From: Pseudomonas sp. Gutcm_11s
Lineage (GTDB): Bacteria > Pseudomonadota > Gammaproteobacteria > Pseudomonadales > Pseudomonadaceae
Direction of reading: 5' to 3'
Length of the DNA: 64,000 bases
NCBI RefSeq assembly: GCF_028649395.1
Contig: NZ_JAQSUW010000017.1
Span: 298,854-362,853 of the forward strand
Positions 1-7,725 of the stretch are shown one piece after another (positions within the stretch are counted from its first letter, which is position 1; the number at the start of each line of letters is the position of its first letter). The notes under the pieces are model-generated. The model worked only from the letters and a program-made list of their open reading frames with translations. It was not told the origin of the DNA and did not search any database. Both the position numbers and the translations under genes were made by a program.

Positions 1-392
1 ACATCAACGAGACCCAGAACACCCGGGTCAACTTCCCGATCATCGCCGACGCCGACCGCAAGGTCTCCGGCCTGTACGACCTGATCCACCCGAACGCCAA
101 CGACACCCTGACCGTGCGTTCGCTGTTCATCATCGACCCGAACAAGAAGGTGCGCCTGATCATCACCTACCCGGCCAGCACCGGACGCAACTTCAACGAG
201 ATCCTGCGCGTGATCGACTCGCTGCAGCTGACCGACAACCACAAGGTCGCCACCCCGGCCAACTGGCAGGACGGTGATGAAGTGGTGATCGTGCCGTCGC
301 TGAAGGACGAGGCGGAGATCGCCCAGCGCTTCCCCAAAGGCTATCGCGCGGTGAAACCCTACCTGCGCCTGACGCCGCAGCCGAACCGCTAA
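1..392 (+). CDS. lsfA: 1-Cys peroxiredoxin LsfA, C-terminal part (gene starts before the window)
   Basis: The reading frame is open from the first bases and stops at 390-392. It gives about 130 residues typical of the C-terminal half of Prx6-type 1-Cys peroxiredoxins: a segment containing RSLFIIDPNKKVRLIITYPA, then a dimerisation domain ending in KPYLRLTPQP. The peroxidatic cysteine lies outside the window. The family reduces hydroperoxides in the cytoplasm. The gene ends 9 bp before ssuE, which matches the lsfA-ssu arrangement known from Pseudomonas, where LsfA is induced by sulfate starvation. I infer it is the first gene of the sulfonate operon. Identity as LsfA rather than another Prx6 paralogue rests on this linkage. 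Confidence 0.88.
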   Translation, partial: INETQNTRVNFPIIADADRKVSGLYDLIHPNANDTLTVRSLFIIDPNKKVRLIITYPASTGRNFNEILRVIDSLQLTDNHKVATPANWQDGDEVVIVPSLKDEAEIAQRFPKGYRAVKPYLRLTPQPNR

Positions 393-401
393 GGGGCGCT
401 C

Positions 402-995
402 ATGCACGTTGTCCTGTTGTCCGGCAGCCCATCGGCGCGCTCACGCACCGAACTGCTGCTGGAGTACGTCAGCCAGCGCCTGCAGGCCCATGGCCTGGAA
501 GTCAGCCTGCTACGGGTCCGTGACTTCCCGGCCGAGGCCCTGCTGCATGCGGACTTCGCCAGCCCGTCCGTGCAGCAGCTGCAGGCGGCGGTGGCCAGCG
601 CCGATGGTCTGGTGGTCGCCACCCCGGTGTACAAGGCGTCCTTCACCGGCGCGCTGAAAGTGTTGCTCGACCTGCTGCCGGAGCGCGCCCTGGCGCACAA
701 GGCGGTACTGCCCATCGCCAGTGGCGGCAGCCCCGCCCATTTGCTGGCCGTGGATTACGCGCTGAAGCCGGTACTGGCGGCGCTGAAAGCCCAGGAGATG
801 CTCCCCGGCGTGTTCGCCGTGGACAAGCAGATCGCCTATCCGGAAGGGGACCACCCCGCCCGCATCGACGATGAACTGCGCGAGCGTCTCGACGAATCGG
901 TAGAGCAGCTGGTCGCCGCCCTCGCGCGCCGGCCGAAGCCGATCGACCCGAACCTGTTGAACGACCGGCTGGTGAACGCCCGCTGGAGTATCTGA
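402..995 (+). CDS. ssuE: NAD(P)H-dependent FMN reductase SsuE
   Basis: This 197-residue flavodoxin-fold reductase supplies FMNH2 to the monooxygenase SsuD. The N-terminus VVLLSGSPSARSRTELLLEY has the phosphate-binding GSP-x-SRT loop of the NADPH-dependent FMN reductase family, and a flavin-contacting segment (VVATPVYKASFTGALK) follows at about residues 67-82. Length agrees with known SsuE proteins (about 190 residues). It starts 9 bp after lsfA and 86 bp before ssuA in the same direction, so co-transcription is likely. It probably acts as a soluble cytoplasmic protein. Confidence 0.93.
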   Translation: MHVVLLSGSPSARSRTELLLEYVSQRLQAHGLEVSLLRVRDFPAEALLHADFASPSVQQLQAAVASADGLVVATPVYKASFTGALKVLLDLLPERALAHKAVLPIASGGSPAHLLAVDYALKPVLAALKAQEMLPGVFAVDKQIAYPEGDHPARIDDELRERLDESVEQLVAALARRPKPIDPNLLNDRLVNARWSI

Positions 996-1081
996 ACCGA
1001 CACACAGCAACACCCCGCCTTACTCGCCCGCCAACGGGCAAGCAGGTTGCCAACCAAGAAACCACAGCAAAGGAGAGCGCC

Positions 1082-2044
1082 ATGCGCACCATTACTTTGC
1101 GTCGGAGCCTGGTCGCCCTGTTTGCCGCGGCCATCTCCTTCGGCGCCATCACTCAAGCTCAGGCCGAAACCCTGCGTATCGGTTATCAGAAGTACGGCAC
1201 CCTGGTGCTGCTCAAGGCCAAGGGCACGCTGGAGAAGCGCCTGGCCGAGCAGGGCGTCGAGGTGAAGTGGACCGAGTTCCCGGGCGGCCCGCAGCTGCTC
1301 GAAGGCCTCAACGTCGGCTCGGTGGACTTCGGTGTCACCGGCGAGACCCCGCCGGTATTCGCCCAGGCCGCCGGTGCCGACCTGCTCTACGTCGCCCACG
1401 AGCCGCCAGCGCCGACCGGCGAAGCGATCCTGGTGCCGAAGGATTCCTCGATCAAGAACGTCGCCGAACTCAAGGGCAAGAAGGTCGCCCTGAACAAGGG
1501 CTCCAACGTGCACTACCTGCTGGTGCGCGCCCTGGAAGACGCGGGCCTGAAGTACAGCGACATCCAGCCCGTGTACCTGCCTCCAGCCGATGCCCGCGCC
1601 GCCTTCGAGCGCGGCAGCGTCGACGCCTGGGTGATCTGGGACCCCTTCCAGTCGGCCGCCGAGCACCAGCTGCAGGCGCGCAGCCTGCGTGACGGCAGCG
1701 GTCTGGTCGACAACCACCAGTTCTACCTGGCCACCCGTCCCTACGCCGAGAAGAACCCGCAGGTGATCGGCGTGCTGGTCGAGGAAATCCGCGGCGTTGG
1801 CGAGTGGGTCAAGGGCAACCTCGACGAAGCCACCAGCCAGGTCGCCCCGCTGATCGGCCTGTCGCCGGAAATCACCCGCCAGGCCGTCGAGCGCCAGGGC
1901 TACGGCGCGCAGTTCATCACCCCGGACGTGATCACCGCGCAGCAGAAGATCGCCGACACCTTCACCGACCTCAAGCTGATCCCCAAGAAGCTCAGCATCA
2001 AGGACGTGATCTGGAATCCGCCGGCCAAGGTCGCGCAGCAGTAA
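1082..2044 (+). CDS. ssuA: Aliphatic sulfonate ABC transporter substrate-binding protein SsuA
   Basis: This 320-residue periplasmic binding protein has a classical signal peptide, with cleavage predicted after AQA at residues 26-28. The mature protein begins ETLRIGYQKYGTL, typical of the SsuA/TauA/NMT1 family. An AAGGAG ribosome site lies 6 bp before the ATG. It delivers alkanesulfonates to the SsuC permease. A strong GC-rich stem-loop in the gap after the gene (2052-2073) may stabilise the ssuA message, in keeping with the need for excess binding protein. Family and context agree; the exact sulfonate range cannot be read from sequence. Confidence 0.95.
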   Translation: MRTITLRRSLVALFAAAISFGAITQAQAETLRIGYQKYGTLVLLKAKGTLEKRLAEQGVEVKWTEFPGGPQLLEGLNVGSVDFGVTGETPPVFAQAAGADLLYVAHEPPAPTGEAILVPKDSSIKNVAELKGKKVALNKGSNVHYLLVRALEDAGLKYSDIQPVYLPPADARAAFERGSVDAWVIWDPFQSAAEHQLQARSLRDGSGLVDNHQFYLATRPYAEKNPQVIGVLVEEIRGVGEWVKGNLDEATSQVAPLIGLSPEITRQAVERQGYGAQFITPDVITAQQKIADTFTDLKLIPKKLSIKDVIWNPPAKVAQQ

Positions 2045-2051
2045 GCCCCGC

Positions 2052-2073
2052 GCCGTGGCCCTCGGGCCACGGC
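2052..2073 (+). other. Intercistronic stem-loop, ssuA-ssuD gap
   Basis: GCCGTGGCC - CTCG - GGCCACGGC is a perfect 9-bp stem with a 4-nt loop. No T-run follows, so it is not a typical intrinsic terminator. A role in mRNA processing or 3'-end protection is inferred. Confidence 0.6.
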
Positions 2074-2103
2074 GACACCGAATTTATCTAAGGAGACGAC
2101 TCC

Positions 2104-3252
2104 ATGAGCCTCAATATCTTCTGGTTCCTGCCCACCCACGGCGACGGCAAGTACCTCGGCACCAGCGAAGGCGCGCGCGCCGTCGACCATGGCTACCTGA
2201 CCCAGGTGGCTCAGGCCGCCGACCGCCTCGGCTTCGGCGGCGTGCTGATCCCCACCGGGCGTTCCTGCGAGGACTCCTGGCTGGTGGCCGCCTCGCTGAT
2301 CCCGGCGACGCAGAACCTGAAGTTCCTCGTCGCGCTGCGCCCGGGGATCATTTCGCCCACCGTGGCCGCGCGCCAGGCGGCGACCCTGGACCGCCTGTCC
2401 AACGGCCGCGCGCTGTTCAACCTGGTCACCGGTGGTGATCCGGACGAGCTGGCCGGAGACGGCCTGCACCTGTCCCACGAGGAGCGTTACGAGGCTTCCG
2501 TCGAATTCACCCGCATCTGGCGTCGCGTACTGGAGGGCGAGACCGTCGACTACGACGGCAAGCACCTGCAGGTGAAGGGCGCCAAGCTGCTCTACCCGCC
2601 GATCCAGCAGCCGCGCCCGCCGCTGTACTTTGGTGGCTCCTCCGACGCCGCCCAGGACCTGGCTGCCGAGCAGGTCGAGCTGTACCTGACCTGGGGCGAG
2701 CCGCCATCTGCGGTGGTCGAGAAAATCGCCGCCGTGCGCGAGAAGGCCGCTGCCCAGGGCCGCGAAGTGCGCTTCGGCATCCGCCTGCACGTGATCGTGC
2801 GTGAGACCAACGAGGAAGCCTGGGCCGCTGCCGATCGCCTGATCAGCCACCTGGACCAGGACACCATCGACCGCGCCCAGGCCTCCCTGGCGCGCTTCGA
2901 CTCGGTCGGCCAGCAGCGCATGGCCGCCCTGCACGGCGGCAAGAAAGACAACCTGGAAGTGTCGCCCAACCTCTGGGCCGGCGTCGGCCTGGTGCGTGGC
3001 GGTGCCGGCACCGCACTGGTCGGCGACGGCCCGACCGTGGCCGCGCGGGTGCAGGAGTACGCCGACCTCGGCATCGACACCTTCATCTTCTCCGGCTACC
3101 CGCACCTGGAAGAGTCGTACCGCGTCGCCGAGCTGTTGTTCCCGCACCTGGACATCGCCCAGCCGGAACGTCCGGCGAGCCGCGGCTACGTCAGCCCGTT
3201 CGGCGAGATGATCTCCAGCGACATTCTGCCCAAGGCCGCCTCGGCGAGCTGA
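2104..3252 (+). CDS. ssuD: FMNH2-dependent alkanesulfonate monooxygenase SsuD
   Basis: This 382-residue luciferase-like monooxygenase begins MSLNIFWFLPTHGDGKYLGT, very close to the E. coli SsuD N-terminus as I recall it. The TGRSCEDSWL segment carries the family's active-site cysteine (residue 55 counting Met). The reaction is alkanesulfonate + FMNH2 + O2 to aldehyde + sulfite, carried out in the cytoplasm with reduced flavin from SsuE. An AAGGAG site precedes the ATG. The gene lies between ssuA and ssuC in the standard Pseudomonas order. Confidence 0.97.
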   Translation: MSLNIFWFLPTHGDGKYLGTSEGARAVDHGYLTQVAQAADRLGFGGVLIPTGRSCEDSWLVAASLIPATQNLKFLVALRPGIISPTVAARQAATLDRLSNGRALFNLVTGGDPDELAGDGLHLSHEERYEASVEFTRIWRRVLEGETVDYDGKHLQVKGAKLLYPPIQQPRPPLYFGGSSDAAQDLAAEQVELYLTWGEPPSAVVEKIAAVREKAAAQGREVRFGIRLHVIVRETNEEAWAAADRLISHLDQDTIDRAQASLARFDSVGQQRMAALHGGKKDNLEVSPNLWAGVGLVRGGAGTALVGDGPTVAARVQEYADLGIDTFIFSGYPHLEESYRVAELLFPHLDIAQPERPASRGYVSPFGEMISSDILPKAASAS

Positions 3253-3260
3253 GACGACAA

Positions 3261-3280
3261 CGGGGCGGCCCACCGCCCCG
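3261..3280 (+). other. Intercistronic stem-loop, ssuD-ssuC gap
   Basis: CGGGGCGG - CCCA - CCGCCCCG forms a perfect 8-bp stem in the 59-bp gap. There is no T-tract, so termination is unlikely. Confidence 0.55.
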
Positions 3281-3311
3281 GTTCCCGCACTACCAGAGAA
3301 GGAGCGTTGCC

Positions 3312-4106
3312 ATGTCGACGCACAAGCTACACAACATCGGCCACCGTCTGGCGCCCTGGGCGCTGCCGGTCGCACTGCTGGCCCTGTGGCAGGGCGCTGT
3401 GGTCTTTGGCCTGCTGTCCACGCGCATCCTGCCGGCACCCAGTGCGGTGATCGGGGCGGGCTGGACGTTGCTGTCCAGCGGCGAGATCTGGACTCACCTG
3501 GCCATCAGCGGCCAGCGCGCGGCCATCGGCTTCGCCATCGGTGGCGGCATCGGCCTGCTGCTCGGCTTCATCACCGGCCTGTCCAACTGGGGCGAGCGCT
3601 TCCTCGACAGCTCGGTGCAGATGATTCGCAACGTGCCGCACCTGGCGCTGATCCCGCTGGTGATCCTGTGGTTCGGCATCGACGAGGCGGCGAAGATCTT
3701 CCTGGTCGCCCTCGGCACCCTGTTCCCCATTTACCTCAACACCTACCACGGCATCCGCAACGTCGACCCGGCGTTGGTGGAAATGGCGCGCAGCTACGGC
3801 CTGAAGGGCTTTGCCCTGTTCTGGCAGGTGATCCTGCCCGGTGCCCTGCCGTCGATTCTGGTTGGCGTGCGCTTCGCTCTCGGCTTCATGTGGCTCACGT
3901 TGATCGTCGCCGAGACCATCTCCGCCAGCAGCGGCATCGGCTACCTGGCGATGAATGCCCGCGAGTTCCTGCAGACCGACGTGGTGGTGCTGGCCATCCT
4001 GCTTTACGCGGTGCTCGGCAAGCTGGCCGACGTCGCTGCTCGCCTGCTCGAGCGTGCCTGGCTGCGCTGGCACCCGGCCTACCAGGACAAGGGAGGTGCG
4101 CAATGA
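3312..4106 (+). CDS. ssuC: Aliphatic sulfonate ABC transporter permease SsuC
   Basis: This 264-residue inner-membrane permease has about six hydrophobic segments and a binding-protein-dependent transport EAA-type loop near residues 155-180 (NVDPALVEMARSYGLKGFAL). It starts after an AAGGAG site. Its TGA overlaps the ssuB ATG (ATGA), implying translational coupling with the ATPase. It forms the membrane channel of the sulfonate importer. Confidence 0.95.
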   Translation: MSTHKLHNIGHRLAPWALPVALLALWQGAVVFGLLSTRILPAPSAVIGAGWTLLSSGEIWTHLAISGQRAAIGFAIGGGIGLLLGFITGLSNWGERFLDSSVQMIRNVPHLALIPLVILWFGIDEAAKIFLVALGTLFPIYLNTYHGIRNVDPALVEMARSYGLKGFALFWQVILPGALPSILVGVRFALGFMWLTLIVAETISASSGIGYLAMNAREFLQTDVVVLAILLYAVLGKLADVAARLLERAWLRWHPAYQDKGGAQ

Positions 4107-4903
4107 CTGCCCTGCACAGCATTCGCCAGGGTATCCCGCTGGCCATCGAGGGCATCCGCAAGGCCTTCGGCGAGCGCGAGGTGCTCAAGGGCATCGACCT
4201 GCACATTCCGGCCGGGCAGTTCGTCGCCGTGGTCGGCCGCAGTGGCTGCGGCAAGAGCACCCTGCTGCGCCTGCTGGCCGGTCTGGGCGCGCCCACCGGT
4301 GGCCAGCTGCTGGCCGGCAACGGCCTGCTGGCTGCCGCCCGCGAAGACACCCGGCTGATGTTCCAGGACTCGCGCCTGCTGCCGTGGAAGCGCGTGATCG
4401 ACAACGTCGGCCTCGGCCTGTCAGGTGACTGGCGGCCCCGGGCGCGCGAGGCGCTGGCTGCCGTCGGCCTGGCTGACCGTGCCAACGAGTGGCCGGCCGC
4501 CCTCTCCGGCGGGCAGAAGCAGCGTGTGGCCCTGGCCCGTGCGCTGATCCACCAGCCGCGCCTGCTGCTGCTCGACGAGCCGCTCGGCGCCCTGGACGCG
4601 CTGACCCGCATCGAGATGCAGCAACTGATCGAAGGCCTGTGGCAGCAACACGGCTTCACCGTGCTGCTGGTGACCCACGACGTGGCTGAGGCCGTGGCCA
4701 TCGCCGACCGGGTGATCCTGATCGAGGACGGCGAGATCGGCCTCGACCTGGCCGTCGACCTGCCGCGTCCGCGTCACCGCGGCTCGGCGCGCCTGGCCGC
4801 GCTGGAGGCCGAAGTGCTCGACCGCGTGCTGGCGCTGCCGGCCACGCCTCCGCAACCCGAACCCGTTTCGCCATTGCCCACGCAACTGCGCTGGGCCCTG
4901 TAA
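4103..4903 (+). CDS. ssuB: Aliphatic sulfonate ABC transporter ATP-binding protein SsuB
   Basis: This 266-residue ABC ATPase has Walker A GRSGCGKS (residues 45-52), a Q-loop, the signature LSGGQKQR, Walker B LLLLDEP and an H-loop (LLVTHDVAEA). The ATG at 4103 overlaps the ssuC stop. The frame is open further upstream, but that part is a shadow of ssuC. The C-terminal tail is proline-rich (PPQPEPVSPLP). It energises sulfonate import together with SsuC and SsuA. Confidence 0.95.
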   Translation: MTALHSIRQGIPLAIEGIRKAFGEREVLKGIDLHIPAGQFVAVVGRSGCGKSTLLRLLAGLGAPTGGQLLAGNGLLAAAREDTRLMFQDSRLLPWKRVIDNVGLGLSGDWRPRAREALAAVGLADRANEWPAALSGGQKQRVALARALIHQPRLLLLDEPLGALDALTRIEMQQLIEGLWQQHGFTVLLVTHDVAEAVAIADRVILIEDGEIGLDLAVDLPRPRHRGSARLAALEAEVLDRVLALPATPPQPEPVSPLPTQLRWAL

Positions 4904-4914
4904 GCAAGCCCCCG

Positions 4915-4933
4915 GCCCGGACTGTATCCGGGC
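4915..4933 (+). other. Intercistronic stem-loop, ssuB-ssuF gap
   Basis: GCCCGGA - CTGTA - TCCGGGC makes a 7-bp stem without a T-run. It is the third such hairpin in the ssu operon. Confidence 0.5.
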
Positions 4934-4959
4934 AACCCAAACCGCAAAGGAGCTAGACC

Positions 4960-5175
4960 ATGACCATTAAAGCCATCAACGTCCGCAACCAGTTCAAGGG
5001 CAACATCAAGGAAATCGTGATCGGCGACGTGCTGTCGGAAATCGACGTGCAGACCGCAGCCGGCATCGTCACCTCGGTGATCACCACCCGCTCCGTGCGC
5101 GAGCTGGACCTGCAGGTGGGCAGCGAAGTGATTGCCTTCGTCAAATCCACCGAAGTGTCGATCGCCAAGCTTTGA
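4960..5175 (+). CDS. ssuF: Molybdopterin-binding (Mop-domain) protein SsuF
   Basis: This 71-residue protein is a single Mop/TOBE-like domain (MTIKAINVRNQFKGNIKEIV ... TSVITTRSVRELDLQVGSEV). It corresponds to the last gene of the Pseudomonas ssu operon, which was reported as needed for aromatic sulfonate use in P. putida (from memory). An AAAGGAG site precedes the ATG. Mop proteins bind molybdate or similar oxyanions, usually as oligomers. Its biochemical job in desulfonation is not evident from sequence. No clear terminator was seen in the 110 bp after it. Confidence 0.9.
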   Translation: MTIKAINVRNQFKGNIKEIVIGDVLSEIDVQTAAGIVTSVITTRSVRELDLQVGSEVIAFVKSTEVSIAKL

Positions 5176-5285
5176 GATGGGCTTGCTGCCCGTCGTGAAC
5201 CGCGTCGCAACGAGGTAGCGGCCACCGCCTCGGCCGTTACTCTCGTTACCCGCCACACCCCGCGCTCTACCCGGGGTAGTCAGAT

Positions 5286-7556
5286 TCAGGCATTGGCCTG
5301 CGCCGCCAGCAACTGCTCGGCCGGCTGCGGGCGGCCGAACCAGTAGCCCTGGCCCAGGACGCAGCCGATCTCGCGCAGATAGGCGGCCTGTTCCTCGGTC
5401 TCGATCCCTTCTGCCAGCACGCGCAGGCCCAGGCTCTGGCCGAGGGTGATCACCGCGCGGGCGATGGCCGCGTCCTCGCGGTCATGCGGCAGGCCGCGCA
5501 CGAAGCTTTGGTCGAGCTTGAGCTTGTGCACCGGCAGGCTCTTCAGGCGCGCCAGCGAGGAATAACCGGTACCGAAGTCGTCGATCGCCAGGCGCACGCC
5601 CAGCTTGTGCAGCTGGGTGAGCAGCTCACTGGCGCGCTCGGGGTTGTCCATCACTGCGCTCTCGGTCACTTCCAGCTCCAGGCGTGCCGGCTCCAGTCCG
5701 GTCTCGCGCAGCACCCGTTCGACGCGCAGGTCCAGCTCGCCGCGGCCGAACAGGCGGCTGGAGACGTTCACTGCGATGAACTCCAGGCTCATGCCAGCCG
5801 CCTGCCAGCGGCACATCTGTGCGCAGGCCTGCTCCAGCACCCAGGCGTCGATGGCGCCGATCAGGCCGCTGTCCTCGGCCACCGGGATGAACTCGCCCGG
5901 CGGCACCAGGCCGCGCTCGGGATGCTGCCAGCGCACCAGGGCCTCGGCGCCGATCATGCGCTGGTCGTCGAGGCGGTGGATTGGCTGGTAGTGCACGCGC
6001 AGCTGGCCTTCTTCCAGGGCCAGGCGCAGCTGGCTCTCCAGGCGTACGCGGATCAGCGCGTGCTGGGTCATGTCCTGGCTGTAGAAGCTGAAGGTCTGGC
6101 GGCCGCTGTTCTTGGCGCGGAACAGCGCCGAGTCGGCGTTGCGCATCAGCTGCTCGACGCTGTCGCCGTCGTCGGGGTACAGGCTGATGCCGATGCTGGC
6201 GCCGACGAACAGCGGCTGGTCATCGAGCAGGAACGGCTGGCTGAGGCTGTCCAGGGTCTGCAGGGCCAGTTGCGAGGCCTGCTCGGCCTCGGCGCAGTCA
6301 TCGCAGAGCACGCCGTACTCGTCGCCACCCAGGCGGGCCAGGGTCATGTCGGGGCCGAAGGCCGCGCCGAGGCGCTCGCCGATCATCTTCAGCAGCAGGT
6401 CGCCGGTGTTGTGGCCGAGGCTCTCGTTGACGATCTTGAAGTGGTCAAGATCGAGCAGCAGTAGGGCGCCGCGGCGGCCTTCGCGCTTGGCGCGCTGTAG
6501 CGCCTGCTCGATGCGCTCGCCGAACAACAGGCGGTTGGGCAGCCCGGTCAGCGGGTCGTGGTGGGCGAGGAAGTCCAGCTCGTGCTGCGAATGCTTGATC
6601 GCGCTGACGTCGGAGAACACCGCCACGTAGTGGCTGAGGTGACCGTTCTCGTCGTGGATGCTGCGGATGCACTGCCACATGGGGAACACTTCGCCGTTCT
6701 TGCGCCGGTTCCAGATCTCGCCGCTCCAGGTGCCGCGGGTGCTCAGGGCGTGCCACAGGCTCTGGTAGAAGGCAGGGTCGTGGCGCCCGGACTTGAACAT
6801 GCTCGGCGACTTGCCCAGCACGTCCTTGCTCTCGTAGCCGGTGATGCGGGTGAAGGCCGGGTTGACGTGGCTGATGTGCAGGTCGCGGTCGGTCACCAGC
6901 ACGCCTTCCAGGGTGCTGTCGAACACGGCGGCGGCCTGGCGCAGGCTGTCTTCGTCGGCGCGGCGCTGGGTGATGTCGCTGGAGGTGCCGATGAAGCGGT
7001 GCGGCTGGCCCTGGTCGTCCAGCAGCAGGCGCCCGCGGGAGTACAACCAGCGGTAGTTACCGTCGCGGTGGCGGATGCGGAAGATGCTCTCGTAGTAGGG
7101 CGTGCGGTCTTCGATCAGCGCGCGCAGGCGCTCCTCGGCGAGATGGCGGTCCTCCGGGTGCAGGCGGCCGAGCCAGGCGTCGCGATCCGCGCCGAACTCC
7201 TCGGGGCGGTAGCCGAGCAGCTCGCAGTAGCGCGCCGAGTAGAAGACGCGGGTGCTCTTCATGTCCCAGTCCCACATGCCCTCGTCGGCGGAGTCGAGGG
7301 CCAGGCTCAGGCGCTCCTCGCTGCTGCGCAGTGCCTCGCGCGCCAGCTCCTGCTGGCTGCGGTGCTGGGCCAGGGCGGCATACAGGACCAGGCCGGTGAT
7401 CAGGACGAAGGCGAAACCCTTGAAGGTCTGGTAGTGGGCCAGGGCCTCGCGGTCGAGACCCAGCCACAGCAGCAGGGCGTCGCTGCAGAGAATCCACAGG
7501 GCGGCGACGATCAGGTAGAGGAGCGAGAGCTGCAGCGGGCTGCGCTGGAGTTTCAT
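5286..7556 (-). CDS. Membrane PAS-PAS-GGDEF-EAL cyclic-di-GMP protein, probable phosphodiesterase
   Basis: The ATG at 7556 gives 756 residues. A GTG at 7595 would add 13, but a TATAAT lies directly against it, so I prefer the ATG. Order of parts: two hydrophobic segments (about residues 7-55), PAS/PAC 1 (80-195), PAS/PAC 2 (200-315), GGDEF-like (325-490) and EAL (505-750). The EAL motifs look complete (AEALVRW, DDFGTGYSSL, KLDQSFV, AEGIET), supporting c-di-GMP hydrolysis. The GGDEF motif reads GGDEY, so cyclase activity is doubtful and a regulatory GTP-binding role is possible. It corresponds by position to PAO1 PA0285 (called PipA in the literature I recall). It is divergent from the desaturase gene. 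Confidence 0.88.
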   Translation of the reverse strand: MKLQRSPLQLSLLYLIVAALWILCSDALLLWLGLDREALAHYQTFKGFAFVLITGLVLYAALAQHRSQQELAREALRSSEERLSLALDSADEGMWDWDMKSTRVFYSARYCELLGYRPEEFGADRDAWLGRLHPEDRHLAEERLRALIEDRTPYYESIFRIRHRDGNYRWLYSRGRLLLDDQGQPHRFIGTSSDITQRRADEDSLRQAAAVFDSTLEGVLVTDRDLHISHVNPAFTRITGYESKDVLGKSPSMFKSGRHDPAFYQSLWHALSTRGTWSGEIWNRRKNGEVFPMWQCIRSIHDENGHLSHYVAVFSDVSAIKHSQHELDFLAHHDPLTGLPNRLLFGERIEQALQRAKREGRRGALLLLDLDHFKIVNESLGHNTGDLLLKMIGERLGAAFGPDMTLARLGGDEYGVLCDDCAEAEQASQLALQTLDSLSQPFLLDDQPLFVGASIGISLYPDDGDSVEQLMRNADSALFRAKNSGRQTFSFYSQDMTQHALIRVRLESQLRLALEEGQLRVHYQPIHRLDDQRMIGAEALVRWQHPERGLVPPGEFIPVAEDSGLIGAIDAWVLEQACAQMCRWQAAGMSLEFIAVNVSSRLFGRGELDLRVERVLRETGLEPARLELEVTESAVMDNPERASELLTQLHKLGVRLAIDDFGTGYSSLARLKSLPVHKLKLDQSFVRGLPHDREDAAIARAVITLGQSLGLRVLAEGIETEEQAAYLREIGCVLGQGYWFGRPQPAEQLLAAQANA

Positions 7557-7595
7557 CAGAACTGGGTAGGCCTTGGCGGGTGTGAGCTGCCGCAC

Positions 7596-7601
7596 ATTAT
7601 A
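7596..7601 (-). promoter_or_regulatory. Possible -10 box of the PAS-GGDEF-EAL gene
   Basis: On the minus strand this reads TATAAT, a perfect sigma-70 -10, located 40-45 bp upstream of the chosen ATG. No convincing -35 is seen at 16-18 bp, so the call is tentative. Confidence 0.35.
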
Positions 7602-7642
7602 GATAAGTCGCCATCCAGCGCATTCTCGTCTAACGCTGCACT

Positions 7643-7672
7643 GGCATTCTCCCCCCGCTTGGGGATAATGCC
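7643..7672. promoter_or_regulatory. Inverted repeat in the divergent desaturase promoter region
   Basis: GGCATTCTCCCC - CCGCTT - GGGGATAATGCC: 12-nt arms with one mismatch and a 6-nt spacer, 53 bp upstream of the desaturase ATG. It may be an operator for either divergent gene. The repressor is unknown. Confidence 0.5.
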
Positions 7673-7725
7673 GGGGAGGCTGGGTTTACAGTCGTTCTCT
7701 CTATCCCCGCGAGGCTACACCCTTC

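Noticed and set aside
1900..3438. 512-codon minus-strand open frame opposite ssuD
   Set aside because: Antisense to a gene with near-textbook SsuD sequence; no homology-like features.
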